From: Streptomyces sp. NBC_00370
Lineage (GTDB): Bacteria > Actinomycetota > Actinomycetes > Streptomycetales > Streptomycetaceae
Reading direction: 5' to 3'
DNA: 64,000 nt
Assembly: GCF_036084755.1 (NCBI RefSeq)
Contig: NZ_CP107968.1
Coordinates: forward strand, 4,922,501-4,986,500
The notes beneath the pieces are model-generated. The model was not told the origin of the DNA. It made no database searches and was given only the letters and a program-made list of their open reading frames with translations. Shown in pieces: positions 19,541-28,281 of this stretch; within the stretch, counting starts at the first letter, position 1, and each line of letters opens with the position of its first letter. The position numbers and the translations under genes are program-made.

Positions 19541-20473
19541 TCAGTTTCCGGTCGGCCTCGGTGCCGGTGCCGCTGCCGAGGCCGGTGCCGGTGCTGGCGC
19601 CGGTGCCAGGACGCGGGCGAGTGCCCGGTGGCCCACCGGCCCCCAGCCGGGTTTGCCGCCGGGCAGGCCGAGTTCGCCGTTGCGGCCCATCTGGATGAGG
19701 AAGAGGCACTTCGCTGCGGCCAGGCCACGGGCGCGGCGGATCAGCGCGTCGTCCGTGTGCGGATACGCGTCGAAGAGGCGCGCCGCGGCCCCTTCGGGGA
19801 GCAGCACCCACGCCGCCGCGAGATCGACCGCCGGGTCGCCCGCGCACAGGTCGCCGAAGTCGATCACGCCGGCGAGTGTGCCGTCGCTGACCACGACGTT
19901 GGCCGGGTGAAGGTCGCCGTGCAGCCACAGCGGGGGGCCGTGCCACTCGGGGGCGGTGACGGCCTGCTGCCAGATGTCGCGAAGTCCGGGGAACTCGGGG
20001 AAGTCGTCGAGCGACCTCGTCATACCGTCGGAGAGCTGGGTCAGCGGAACGCCTCGGTCCGCACTGACCGGTGCGTCGGCGGGTGCCTTTTCGTGGAGCG
20101 CGGTGAGGAAGGCGGCCAGGGTGTCGGCGGCGCCGGCGTCGCTGATCGGGGCGCGGTCGGCCGGTTCGCCGTGCACCCAGGTGGCGACGGTCCAGGTCTT
20201 GGGGAAGCGTGCGGACGGCTCACCGATCCGTACGGGGGTGGGGACCGGCAGCGGAAGGCGCGGCGCCAGCGTGGGCAGCCAGCGGTGTTCGGTGCGCAGG
20301 AGGGCGGGCGCGCGCTCGGTGCGTGGCATGCGTACGGCCAAGTCGTTGCCGAGCCGCCACAGTTGGTTGTCCCAGCCGCCGGGCACCTCGCGTACGTCGA
20401 GGTGGGCGAGGTCGGGATGCTGGTCGCGTACCAGGGCGCGGACGAGGTCCGCGTCGATCGTGAGGGCGTCCAC
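19541..20473 (-). CDS. Aminoglycoside phosphotransferase-fold kinase
   Basis: A 310-residue kinase-fold protein of the APH/choline kinase family. The nucleotide-binding lobe has WDNQLWRLGNDLAVRMP. The catalytic loop is LWLHGDLHPANVVV (HGDxxxxN) and the metal Asp is in GVIDFGDLCAGDPAVDLA. Many such chromosomal proteins act on unknown small molecules, so antibiotic resistance should not be assumed. The GTG at 20473 is where the conserved sequence begins. The C-terminus ends in an Ala-Pro repeat. It converges on hemB with a five-base gap and is divergent from the FAD oxidoreductase 67 bases away. Confidence 0.87.
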   Translation of the reverse strand: MDALTIDADLVRALVRDQHPDLAHLDVREVPGGWDNQLWRLGNDLAVRMPRTERAPALLRTEHRWLPTLAPRLPLPVPTPVRIGEPSARFPKTWTVATWVHGEPADRAPISDAGAADTLAAFLTALHEKAPADAPVSADRGVPLTQLSDGMTRSLDDFPEFPGLRDIWQQAVTAPEWHGPPLWLHGDLHPANVVVSDGTLAGVIDFGDLCAGDPAVDLAAAWVLLPEGAAARLFDAYPHTDDALIRRARGLAAAKCLFLIQMGRNGELGLPGGKPGWGPVGHRALARVLAPAPAPAPASAAAPAPRPTGN

Positions 20474-20540
20474 GGCCCCAGTCAACCAGTGTCCGATTCG
20501 TACAAGACGCCGAGCGCCGCACTTTCCTACCGTGACCTGT

Positions 20541-21896
20541 ATGAACGACTTCGCAGGCCCGGTGTTCCGGCCGGACGACGCCGCGTACGACACCGAGCGC
20601 GCAGGACTGAACCTCGCGGCCGAGCACCGGCCGGCTCTCGTGGTGGGCGCGGTCGGTGCCGACGATGTGGTTGCCGCCGTACGGGGGGCGGCGGCAACCG
20701 GCCGGGCGGTCGGGGTGCTGGCGACCGGGCACGGTCCTGCGGTGGCGGCGGGGGACGACGGGGTGCTGATCGCCACGCGGCGGATGGACCAGGTACGGGT
20801 CGACCCGGCGCGGCGGACGGCGGTGGTCGCCGCCGGGGCGCGGTGGCGGCATGTGCTGGCCGCGACGACGCCGTACGGTCTTGCCCCGCTCAACGGATCG
20901 AGTCCGAGCGTCGGCGCGGTCGGCTACACGCTCGGCGGCGGAGCGGGGCTGCTGGGACGGCGGTACGGGTATGCGGCGGACCATGTGCGCAGGCTCGAAG
21001 TGGTCACCGCCGAGGGCGAGTTGCGCCGGGTGACGGCCGACAGCGATCCCGAGCTGTTCTGGGCGCTGCGCGGCGGCAAGGACAACTTCGGTGTGGTCGC
21101 GGAGATGGAGATGGACCTGTTCCCCGTCGGCAGGCTGTACGGCGGCGGCCTGTACTTCCCCGGCGAAGCGACCGCCGACGTCCTGCACGCGTACGCGCAG
21201 TGGACGCGCACGGTGCCCGAGGAGATGGCGTCGTCCGTACTGCTGCTCCGCTACCCGGACATGGACCTGCCGGGCCAACTGGCGGCGCTGCGCGGCCACT
21301 TCGTGACGCACGTACGGATCGCGTACTCGCCGGACACCCCAACCCGGACGGCGGACGGCGAGCGCCTGATCCACCCGCTGCGGGCGCTGGGCCCCCGACT
21401 GCTCGACACGGTACGGGACATGCCGTACGCCGACGTCGGAACGATCCACCACGAGCCGGTGAACGCGTCCTACGTCAGCTACGACCGCAACCTCCTGCTC
21501 CACCACCCGGACCCGGCCGCCACAGACACCCTCCTGACCCTGGCAGGCCCGGACGCGGGAGCCCCGTTCCTGGCGGAACTACGCCACTTCGGCGGCGCGT
21601 ACGCCCGTCCCCCGGAGACCCCCAACGCGGTGGGCGGCCGGGACGCGGCCTTCTCCCTCTTCACGGGAACGGGCGCCGCGACCACCGACAGAGCAGCCCG
21701 AGACACCCTGCACCGCAAACTGACCCCGTGGGCCACGGGAGGCGCGAACCTCAACTTCCTGGGCGTGGAAGACGCGACCCCCGCCGGCGTCCGTACCGCC
21801 TACACGGATGACGCCTTCACCCGCCTGCGGCGGACGAAGTCGACCTGGGACCCGAACAACACGTTCCGCCTGAACCACAACATCCCCCCGGCATGA
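20541..21896 (+). CDS. FAD-binding oxidoreductase (berberine-bridge-enzyme family)
   Basis: A 451-residue PCMH-type flavoenzyme. H64 in LATGHGPA is the residue that normally carries covalent FAD. The ADP-binding part continues with the SPSVGAVGYTLGGGAGLLGRRYG block. The C-terminal berberine-like segment is RRTKSTWDPNNTFRLNHNI. It lacks an obvious second Cys attachment site, so one covalent bond is likely. No signal peptide, so it is probably cytoplasmic. The substrate is unknown; relatives oxidise sugars or secondary metabolites. It is divergent from the kinase gene and shares a short promoter region with it. Confidence 0.87.
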   Translation: MNDFAGPVFRPDDAAYDTERAGLNLAAEHRPALVVGAVGADDVVAAVRGAAATGRAVGVLATGHGPAVAAGDDGVLIATRRMDQVRVDPARRTAVVAAGARWRHVLAATTPYGLAPLNGSSPSVGAVGYTLGGGAGLLGRRYGYAADHVRRLEVVTAEGELRRVTADSDPELFWALRGGKDNFGVVAEMEMDLFPVGRLYGGGLYFPGEATADVLHAYAQWTRTVPEEMASSVLLLRYPDMDLPGQLAALRGHFVTHVRIAYSPDTPTRTADGERLIHPLRALGPRLLDTVRDMPYADVGTIHHEPVNASYVSYDRNLLLHHPDPAATDTLLTLAGPDAGAPFLAELRHFGGAYARPPETPNAVGGRDAAFSLFTGTGAATTDRAARDTLHRKLTPWATGGANLNFLGVEDATPAGVRTAYTDDAFTRLRRTKSTWDPNNTFRLNHNIPPA

Positions 21897-21924
21897 CGCC
21901 GACCGGGGGGACGTCAGCGCTCGT

Positions 21925-21941
21925 CGCCGACACGGTCGGCG
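21925..21941. terminator. Weak hairpin between convergent genes
   Basis: CGCCGAC and GTCGGCG pair around ACG between the FAD oxidoreductase and argS stops. The stem is only seven bases, so a terminator role is possible but not certain. Confidence 0.35.
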
Positions 21942-21954
21942 CCACGCCGTGGTG

Positions 21955-23733
21955 TTACAGGCGCTCGGGGGCGCGGATGCCCAGGAGGGTGAGGCCCTGT
22001 TTGAGGGTGCGGGCTGTCAGGTCGCAGAGGAAGAGGCGGTTCTCGACCTGGGCCGGGGTGTCTGCCTTCAGGACCGGGCACTGTTCGAAGAACGTCGCGT
22101 AGTGCGAGGCCAGTTGGTAGAGGTACGCCGTCAGCTTGTGCGGTTCGTACGCCGTAGCCACCTCGGCGAGGGTCGCCGCGAACGCGTCCAGGTGGAGGCC
22201 CAGGGCGCGTTCTGCCGGGGCCAGTTCCAGCTCCGGGTGGGGGGTGGGGACGGTGTCGCCCGCCTTGCGGAGGATGGAGCGGTTCCTGGCGTACGCGTAC
22301 TGGAGGTAGACCGACGTGTCGCCGGTCAGCGAGACCATCTGGTCCAGGTCGAACTTGTAGTCCCGGACGGCCGACGTCGACAGGTCCGCGTACTTCACGG
22401 CGCCGATGCCCACGTACCGGCCGTTCTCGATGATCTCCCGCTCGTCGAGGCCCGCCCGCTCGGCCTTCTCGCGGACGACCGCCGTCGCCCGCTCCACGGC
22501 CTCGTCCAGCAGGTCCTCCAGCCGGACCGTCTCGCCCTCACGGGTCTTGAACGGCTTGCCGTCCTTGCCGAGGACCGTGCCGAACGCGAGCTGGACCGCC
22601 TGGACGTCGTCGTTCAGCCAGCCCGCCCTGCGGGCCGTCTCGAAGACCATCTTGAAGTGCAGCGACTGCCGTACGTCCACCACGTAGAGGAGCGTCGACG
22701 CGCCGATGCCCTGGACCCGGTCCCTGATGGCCGACAGGTCCGTGGCCGCGTAGCCGTACCCGCCGTTCGACTTCTTGACGATCAGCGGGACCTTGTTGCC
22801 GTCCGGGCCCTTCACGTCGTCGAAGAAGACACAGAGCGCGCCCTCGGACCGCACGGCGACACCCGACTCCTCAAGGAGCCGGCACGTCTCGTCCAGCATG
22901 TCGTTGTACGCGGACTCACCGACGATGTCGGGGTCGCTGATCTCCATGTCCAGCTTGTTGAAGACCGAGTAGAAGTAGATCTTCGACTCGTCCACGAACT
23001 GCTGCCACAGCGCCCTGGTCTCCGGGTCCCCCGACTGCAGGGCCACCACCCGGTCCCGTGCCCGGTCCTTGAACTCCTCGTCGGAGTCGAAGACGGCCCG
23101 CGAGGCCTTGTAGATGCGGTTCAGTGCGGACATCGCGGCTTCGCCGTCGACCTCGTCGCCCTCGTGGTCCAGCTCGTGCGGGTGCTCGATCAGGTACTGG
23201 ATGAGCATGCCGTACTGGGTGCCCCAGTCGCCGATGTGATGCCGCCGGATCACCTTCTCGCCGGTGAACTCCAGGATCTCGACCATCGCGGCGCCGATCA
23301 CCGCCGACCGCAGATGCCCGACGTGCATCTCCTTCGCCACGTTCGGCTGGGCGTAGTCGATGACGGTCGTGCCGGGGTGCTCCGTGTACGGCACGCCGAG
23401 CCGGTCGTCGGCGGCGCGGGCGGCCAGCGTCTCGATGATCGCCCGGTCCGCGACCGTGATGTTGAGGAAGCCCGGCCCTGAGACCTCGACCTCCTTGATC
23501 AGACTGGAGGGGGAGGCGTCGGCGGATGTCAGATCCGTTACCACCTTCGTCGCCAGCTCCCTCGGGTTCCCCTTCAGCTTCTTCGCCAGCGCCAGGATGC
23601 CGTTGGCCTGGAAATCCGCCCGGTCGCTGCGTCGCAGCAGGACATCCGCGGAACCGGCCTCCGGCAGGGCAGCCGAGAGGGCGTCCGCGATGCGCTGATC
23701 GACGGTCGAAGCGAGGGAGGGGACCGAGGCCAT
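21955..23733 (-). CDS. argS: Arginyl-tRNA synthetase
   Basis: A 592-residue class I synthetase charging tRNA-Arg. The N-terminal Add1 tRNA D-loop-binding domain covers about residues 1-100. The HIGH-type signature is HVGH in AKEMHVGHLRSAV. The KMSKS loop is degenerate (KDGKPFKTREG), as usual for ArgRS, and the C-terminal DALR anticodon-binding domain ends the protein. The ATG at 23733 has GGAAG eight bases upstream. It is divergent from lysS with 159 bases between the two starts, so two synthetase genes share one promoter region. Confidence 0.96.
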   Translation of the reverse strand: MASVPSLASTVDQRIADALSAALPEAGSADVLLRRSDRADFQANGILALAKKLKGNPRELATKVVTDLTSADASPSSLIKEVEVSGPGFLNITVADRAIIETLAARAADDRLGVPYTEHPGTTVIDYAQPNVAKEMHVGHLRSAVIGAAMVEILEFTGEKVIRRHHIGDWGTQYGMLIQYLIEHPHELDHEGDEVDGEAAMSALNRIYKASRAVFDSDEEFKDRARDRVVALQSGDPETRALWQQFVDESKIYFYSVFNKLDMEISDPDIVGESAYNDMLDETCRLLEESGVAVRSEGALCVFFDDVKGPDGNKVPLIVKKSNGGYGYAATDLSAIRDRVQGIGASTLLYVVDVRQSLHFKMVFETARRAGWLNDDVQAVQLAFGTVLGKDGKPFKTREGETVRLEDLLDEAVERATAVVREKAERAGLDEREIIENGRYVGIGAVKYADLSTSAVRDYKFDLDQMVSLTGDTSVYLQYAYARNRSILRKAGDTVPTPHPELELAPAERALGLHLDAFAATLAEVATAYEPHKLTAYLYQLASHYATFFEQCPVLKADTPAQVENRLFLCDLTARTLKQGLTLLGIRAPERL

Positions 23734-23892
23734 GGGCCGGCTTCCATTCCTGTTGAGGGGTGGGGAAATCGTCGGGGAGTCGTGTCCCCAGTATCCCATG
23801 GGCCATCAACCCGTTTTCGCTCTGTCGGTGGTACCTGGGAGAATGGCCTTCGCCCGTTGCCGACGCGGCCGAGGCGTACGAGAAAGAAGGAC

Positions 23893-25644
23893 GTGCCGAT
23901 CGTGGCTCAGAGCACCGAGACCGACTGGGTCTCCCGTTTCGCGGACGATGTCATCGCCGAGTCGGAGCGACGTGCGCCTGGCAAACCGGTCGTCGTCGCG
24001 TCCGGAATCTCTCCCTCCGGCCCGGTCCACCTGGGCAACCTCCGCGAGGTCATGACCCCGCACCTGGTCGCCGACGAGATCCGCAGGCGCGGCTACGAGG
24101 TCCGGCATCTGATCTCCTGGGACGACTACGACCGCTACCGCAAGGTCCCGGCCGGCGTCGCGGGGGTCGACGAGTCCTGGGCCGAGCACATCGGCAAGCC
24201 GCTGACCTCGGTGCCCGCCCCGGCCGGCTCCCCGTACCCGAACTGGGCCGAGCACTTCAAGGCCGCCCTGACCGAGTCCCTGGCCGAGCTGGGCGTCACG
24301 TACGACGGCATCAGCCAGACCGCGCAGTACACCGCCGGGGTCTACCGCGAGCAGGTGCTGCACGCGATGCGGCATCGCGCCGACATCGACGCGATCCTCG
24401 ACCGGTACCGCACCAAGGACAAGCCCAAGCAGGACGGTCAGGGCAAGGGCAAGCAGCAGCAGAAGAAGCCCGAGGAGGCCGAGCTCGAAGCCGCCGAAGG
24501 CTCCGGCGCCGCCGCCGAGGACGACGGCAGCGGCGGCTCCGCCGGCTACTTCCCGTACAAGCCGTACTGCGGCGACTGCGGCAAGGACCTCACCACCGTC
24601 ACGTCGTACGACGACGCGACGACGGAGCTGACCTACACCTGCGCGGCCTGCGGCTTCAGCGAGACGGTGCTGCTGAGTGAGTTCAACCGCGGCAAGCTGG
24701 TCTGGAAGGTCGACTGGCCGATGCGCTGGGCGTACGAGGGCGTGATCTTCGAGCCGTCCGGTGTCGACCACTCCTCGCCCGGCTCCTCGTTCGTCGTCGG
24801 CGGCCAGATCGTCCGGGAGATCTTCGACGGCGTGCAGCCGATCGGCCCGATGTACGCCTTCGTCGGGATCTCCGGCATGGCCAAGATGTCGTCCAGCAAG
24901 GGCGGAGTGCCCACCCCGGCCGACGCCCTGAAGATCATGGAGGCGCCGCTGCTGCGCTGGCTGTACGCGCGCCGCAGGCCCAACCAGTCCTTCAAGATCG
25001 CCTTCGACCAGGAGATCCAGCGGCTGTACGACGAGTGGGACGCCCTGGAGCGCAAGGTCGCCGACGGGTCCGTGCTGCCGGCCGACGCCGCCGCGTACGC
25101 GCGCGCCGCGTCCACCGCCGACGGCGAGCTGCCCCGCACGCCGCACCCGCTGCCGTACCGGACGCTCGCGTCCGTCGTGGACGTCACGGCGGGGGCCGAG
25201 GAGCAGACGCTGCGCATCCTCAGCGAGCTGGACCCCGCGCACCCGCTGGCCACGCTCGACGAGGCGCGCCCCCGGCTGGACCGCGCCGAGAACTGGATCA
25301 CGAGCCAGGTGCCCGCCGAGGCCCGGACGATCGTCAGGTCCGAGCCCGACGAGGAGCTGCTCGGCTCGCTGGACGAGCAGGCGCGCGAGGCGCTGCGGCT
25401 GCTGCTGGCGGGTCTGGACAGCCACTGGTCGCTGGACGGGCTGACGACGCTCGTCTACGGCGTACCGAAGACGCTGGCGGGCCTGGAGCCGGACGCCAAG
25501 CCGACGGCCGAGCTGAAGACCGCGCAGCGGTCGTTCTTCGCGCTGCTCTACCGGCTGCTGGTCGGCAGGGACACCGGGCCCCGGCTGCCCACGCTGCTGC
25601 TGGCGGTGGGCGCCGACCGGGTGCGCAAGCTGCTGGGCGCCTGA
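23893..25644 (+). CDS. lysS: Lysyl-tRNA synthetase, class I (archaeal type)
   Basis: A 583-residue class I LysRS, the type found in archaea and a minority of bacteria. HIGH-like HLGN is at 46-49 (PSGPVHLGNL), the KMSKS motif is in MAKMSSSKGG, and the anticodon-binding helical domain follows. A Gln/Lys/Glu-rich linker near residues 177-215 leads into a four-Cys zinc knuckle (CGDCGK and CAACGF). Streptomycetes usually also have a class II LysRS elsewhere. The GTG at 23893 follows family usage; a GTG at 23902 has better spacing from AAGAAGG (23884-23890) and is equally possible. Confidence 0.94.
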   Translation: MPIVAQSTETDWVSRFADDVIAESERRAPGKPVVVASGISPSGPVHLGNLREVMTPHLVADEIRRRGYEVRHLISWDDYDRYRKVPAGVAGVDESWAEHIGKPLTSVPAPAGSPYPNWAEHFKAALTESLAELGVTYDGISQTAQYTAGVYREQVLHAMRHRADIDAILDRYRTKDKPKQDGQGKGKQQQKKPEEAELEAAEGSGAAAEDDGSGGSAGYFPYKPYCGDCGKDLTTVTSYDDATTELTYTCAACGFSETVLLSEFNRGKLVWKVDWPMRWAYEGVIFEPSGVDHSSPGSSFVVGGQIVREIFDGVQPIGPMYAFVGISGMAKMSSSKGGVPTPADALKIMEAPLLRWLYARRRPNQSFKIAFDQEIQRLYDEWDALERKVADGSVLPADAAAYARAASTADGELPRTPHPLPYRTLASVVDVTAGAEEQTLRILSELDPAHPLATLDEARPRLDRAENWITSQVPAEARTIVRSEPDEELLGSLDEQAREALRLLLAGLDSHWSLDGLTTLVYGVPKTLAGLEPDAKPTAELKTAQRSFFALLYRLLVGRDTGPRLPTLLLAVGADRVRKLLGA

Positions 25645-25694
25645 CCCCCGCCTGACCCCCGGCTGATCCTCGTCGGCTCCGGGTGCGTCGCGTG

Positions 25695-27128
25695 CTACGC
25701 GATGTGCTCGGAGTCGTCGGCGTCCGCGTCCAGCTCCGCCTGATAGCGGTGGCGGAACTCGCGCAGCGGGCCCCGTAGCGTGCTCTCGCTGAGCGGGCCG
25801 CCGCTGCGCCCCTTGAAGCCGTACAGATCCTGCAAGTACAGCCCGAACTGGCGCGCGTTGGGGAAGTCACCGTGCTCGCTGACGTACTTCCGGAAGGCGG
25901 TGAAGTACGTCTCCTCCCGCGACGAGAGGTCGTCGGGCGGGGTGGGGGCGGGCAGTTGCTCCGGTTCCGGCTGCTGCTCCGGTACGGGCTGCTGCTCGTA
26001 CTGCTCCTCCGACCGCTGGCCCGGCACCCGCAGGGGGCGGCGGCCGTTTCCCTCGGGGCCCTCGGGCTGAGGAATCATCACCGGGGTCGGTTCCAGGCCC
26101 TCGACGTACGTCGGGTTGTACGCGCCCTCGTAGGCGCCCTCAGGGACCTGCGGCGCGGCGAACCAAGGGCTGCCCTGGTTCTCCTGGGCGAACTCCTGCT
26201 CCTGGGGCCAGTCTTGCTCCTGGGACCACTCCTGGTCCCGGGCCCAGTCCTGCTGCGGGACGGGCTGTTGCTGCGGAAGCGGTTGTTGCTGTTGCTGCTG
26301 CGGGAGCTGTTGTTGCTGCTGGCCCGGCAGTTGCGGCTGCGGCATCTGCGGCTGCGGCTGCGGCATCTGCGGCTGCCCCTGCGGCAGTTCCGCCACCACC
26401 GGCACCACCGGGGTCACCGGGGCCGCCGGCAGCAGCATCGGGTCGATGCCGGCCGCCGCGAGGCCCGACGGCGCGGTGTCGGCCAGCGGCACCCCGTACT
26501 TCGCCAGCCGCAGCGGCATCAGCGACTCGATGGGCGCCTTGCGCCGCCAGTTGCGGCCGAAGCGCGCCTGGAGGCGCGACTGGTAGATGAGCCGGTCCTG
26601 TTCGAGCTTGATGACCTGCTCGTACGACCGCAGCTCCCACAGCTTCATCCGGCGCCACAGCTTGAACGTCGGTACGGGCGACAGCACCCAGCGGGTGAGC
26701 CGCACGCCCTCCATGTGCTTGTCGGCCGTGATGTCCGCGATCCGGCCGACCGCGTGGCGCGCCGCCTCGACGGCGACGATGAACAGCAGCGGGATCACGG
26801 CGTGCATGCCGACGCCCAGCGGGTCCGGCCAGGCCGCGGCGCCGTTGAAGGCGATCGTGGCGGCCGTCAGGACCCAGGCCGCCTGGCGGAGCAGCGGGAA
26901 CGGGATCCGGATCCAGGTGAGGAGGAGGTCCAGCGACAGCAGGACGCAGATACCCGCGTCGATGCCTATGGGGAAGAAGTACGAGAAGTTCCCGAAGCCT
27001 TTTTCCACGGCGAGTTCGCGCACCGCCGCGTAGGAACCCGCGAAACCGATCCCGGCGATGATCACCGCACCGGCGATCACAACGCCGATGAGTATGCGGT
27101 GCGTGCGTGTCAGCTGCATCGCGGCCAC
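25695..27128 (-). CDS. DUF2637 membrane protein with Gln-rich region (Spd-like)
   Basis: A 477-residue protein. Four hydrophobic segments lie in the first 130 residues (about 10-32, 45-68, 78-95, 105-120) and make up the DUF2637 domain. A basic helical part (FKLWRRMKLWELRSYEQVIKL) follows. About residues 245-400 are low-complexity, dominated by Gln, Pro, Glu and Trp with QPQMPQPQ and WSQEQDW repeats. The C-terminus (YFTAFRKYVSEHGDFPNARQ, then SESTLRGPLREFRHRY) resembles a small DNA-binding or replication-type helical domain. DUF2637 proteins also occur as plasmid spread proteins; a role at DNA or in the membrane is inference. The GTG at 27128 has GGGAGGGG upstream. Confidence 0.75.
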   Translation of the reverse strand: MAAMQLTRTHRILIGVVIAGAVIIAGIGFAGSYAAVRELAVEKGFGNFSYFFPIGIDAGICVLLSLDLLLTWIRIPFPLLRQAAWVLTAATIAFNGAAAWPDPLGVGMHAVIPLLFIVAVEAARHAVGRIADITADKHMEGVRLTRWVLSPVPTFKLWRRMKLWELRSYEQVIKLEQDRLIYQSRLQARFGRNWRRKAPIESLMPLRLAKYGVPLADTAPSGLAAAGIDPMLLPAAPVTPVVPVVAELPQGQPQMPQPQPQMPQPQLPGQQQQQLPQQQQQQPLPQQQPVPQQDWARDQEWSQEQDWPQEQEFAQENQGSPWFAAPQVPEGAYEGAYNPTYVEGLEPTPVMIPQPEGPEGNGRRPLRVPGQRSEEQYEQQPVPEQQPEPEQLPAPTPPDDLSSREETYFTAFRKYVSEHGDFPNARQFGLYLQDLYGFKGRSGGPLSESTLRGPLREFRHRYQAELDADADDSEHIA

Positions 27129-27312
27129 CCGCGATCCCCTCCCCGTACTCGAATCAGGGCTCGACTGCCCGACATCTGGCGGGCACAGCCTGGCACATGT
27201 GTGCGGTCGCCGCTTCGCTGGGCGGTGAGCCCGGCCGTACGCGCGGGGCCGGGCTCAGCGGAAAGGACCGGCCAAGGACCGGACAAAGACCGGAAAACGG
27301 CCGGTCCGGCGG

Positions 27313-28173
27313 CTACGCGTCGCCGGTCGACGACTTCGGCTTCGGGGAGGTGGACGAGGACGGCTTCGAGGGCTTCTCCGACGACGACTTGCCGGGTGCG
27401 GGCGAATGTCCCGAACCGGAACCCGTCCCCGAACCCGAGCCCGAGTCAGCCGCGGCGCTGCCGCCCGAGATCGAAGCGACCGCCTCCTTCGCGGCCTTCG
27501 CCGCGTCCTTCGACACGTCCGCGACGCTCGGCGACTTCGCGCCCGCGTACCCCGCGCCGTTGTACGTCAGCGTGACCACGACGTTCTCCGTACGGGCGAC
27601 GACCGTCGCGTACGAGAAGTCCTCGCCGGTCTTCTTCAGGGTGTACGTGACCGTGGACGCCTGGTCGCCGATACCGGCCGCCGCCGCCGTCTTCACGCTC
27701 TTGGCGCCGACCGTCCCCTGCGCGTCCGCGATCTCCTCGGCGTAGAACTTCCCCGCGCGCGAAGCGCCGCTGCCGACCGTCACGTCCGAGTCGTAGCGCA
27801 TGAGGGAGACGTCCAGCCAGCGGTACTGCGAGCCCTTGACGCCGTTGTCGTCCAGGCCGTTCCACGAGCAGGCGCCGCGCGTGGCCACGTCCGTGGACTT
27901 GCCCTGCGTGCCGGTCTTCGACTTGGCCTTCGGTACGAGCGAGCCGATCGTCTTGGCGCCCACGGTCTTGCACGCGTCGGGCAGCGTGCTGAACTTGGCG
28001 GGGGCGACCGAGGGTGACGGCTGCGAAGAAGAGGTCTTGCTCGGTCCGTCCGCGTCGCTCTTGTCGTCCGACCCGGACGAGCAGCCGGCGACGACGAGCA
28101 TCACCGGAACGGCTGCGCAGGCGAGAATGCGGGGGAGTCGCGAAGCTGATCGGCGCATGGTTCCTTCAGTCAT
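27313..28173 (-). CDS. DUF3558 lipoprotein
   Basis: A 286-residue exported lipoprotein. The signal peptide (RRSASRLPRILACAAVPVMLVVAGC) ends in a lipobox VAGC, followed by a Ser/Lys-rich linker, a DUF3558 core (LPDACKTVGAKTIGSLVP; later CSWNGLDD) with two conserved Cys that probably form a disulfide, and a Gly-Ser/Pro-Ser tail for wall spanning. Function is unknown; the family is typical of actinobacterial cell envelopes. Start is either ATG 28173 or ATG 28158; AAGGA lies just before the latter. It is followed upstream by a second DUF3558 gene on the same strand. Confidence 0.82.
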   Translation of the reverse strand: MTEGTMRRSASRLPRILACAAVPVMLVVAGCSSGSDDKSDADGPSKTSSSQPSPSVAPAKFSTLPDACKTVGAKTIGSLVPKAKSKTGTQGKSTDVATRGACSWNGLDDNGVKGSQYRWLDVSLMRYDSDVTVGSGASRAGKFYAEEIADAQGTVGAKSVKTAAAAGIGDQASTVTYTLKKTGEDFSYATVVARTENVVVTLTYNGAGYAGAKSPSVADVSKDAAKAAKEAVASISGGSAAADSGSGSGTGSGSGHSPAPGKSSSEKPSKPSSSTSPKPKSSTGDA

Positions 28174-28281
28174 TGGTCGTACGGTCCGATCGGCCACGGT
28201 AACCGCCCTGGCACGTCCGCGTGCCGGGGAACCGGACTCCGCCGCTCCAGGGCGGCGGACCCGTGCGGGGGCCACGGACCG

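Noticed and set aside
19541..20473. Reading the kinase-fold gene as an aminoglycoside resistance gene
   Set aside because: The fold motifs are shared by many unrelated small-molecule kinases; nothing in the context points to resistance.
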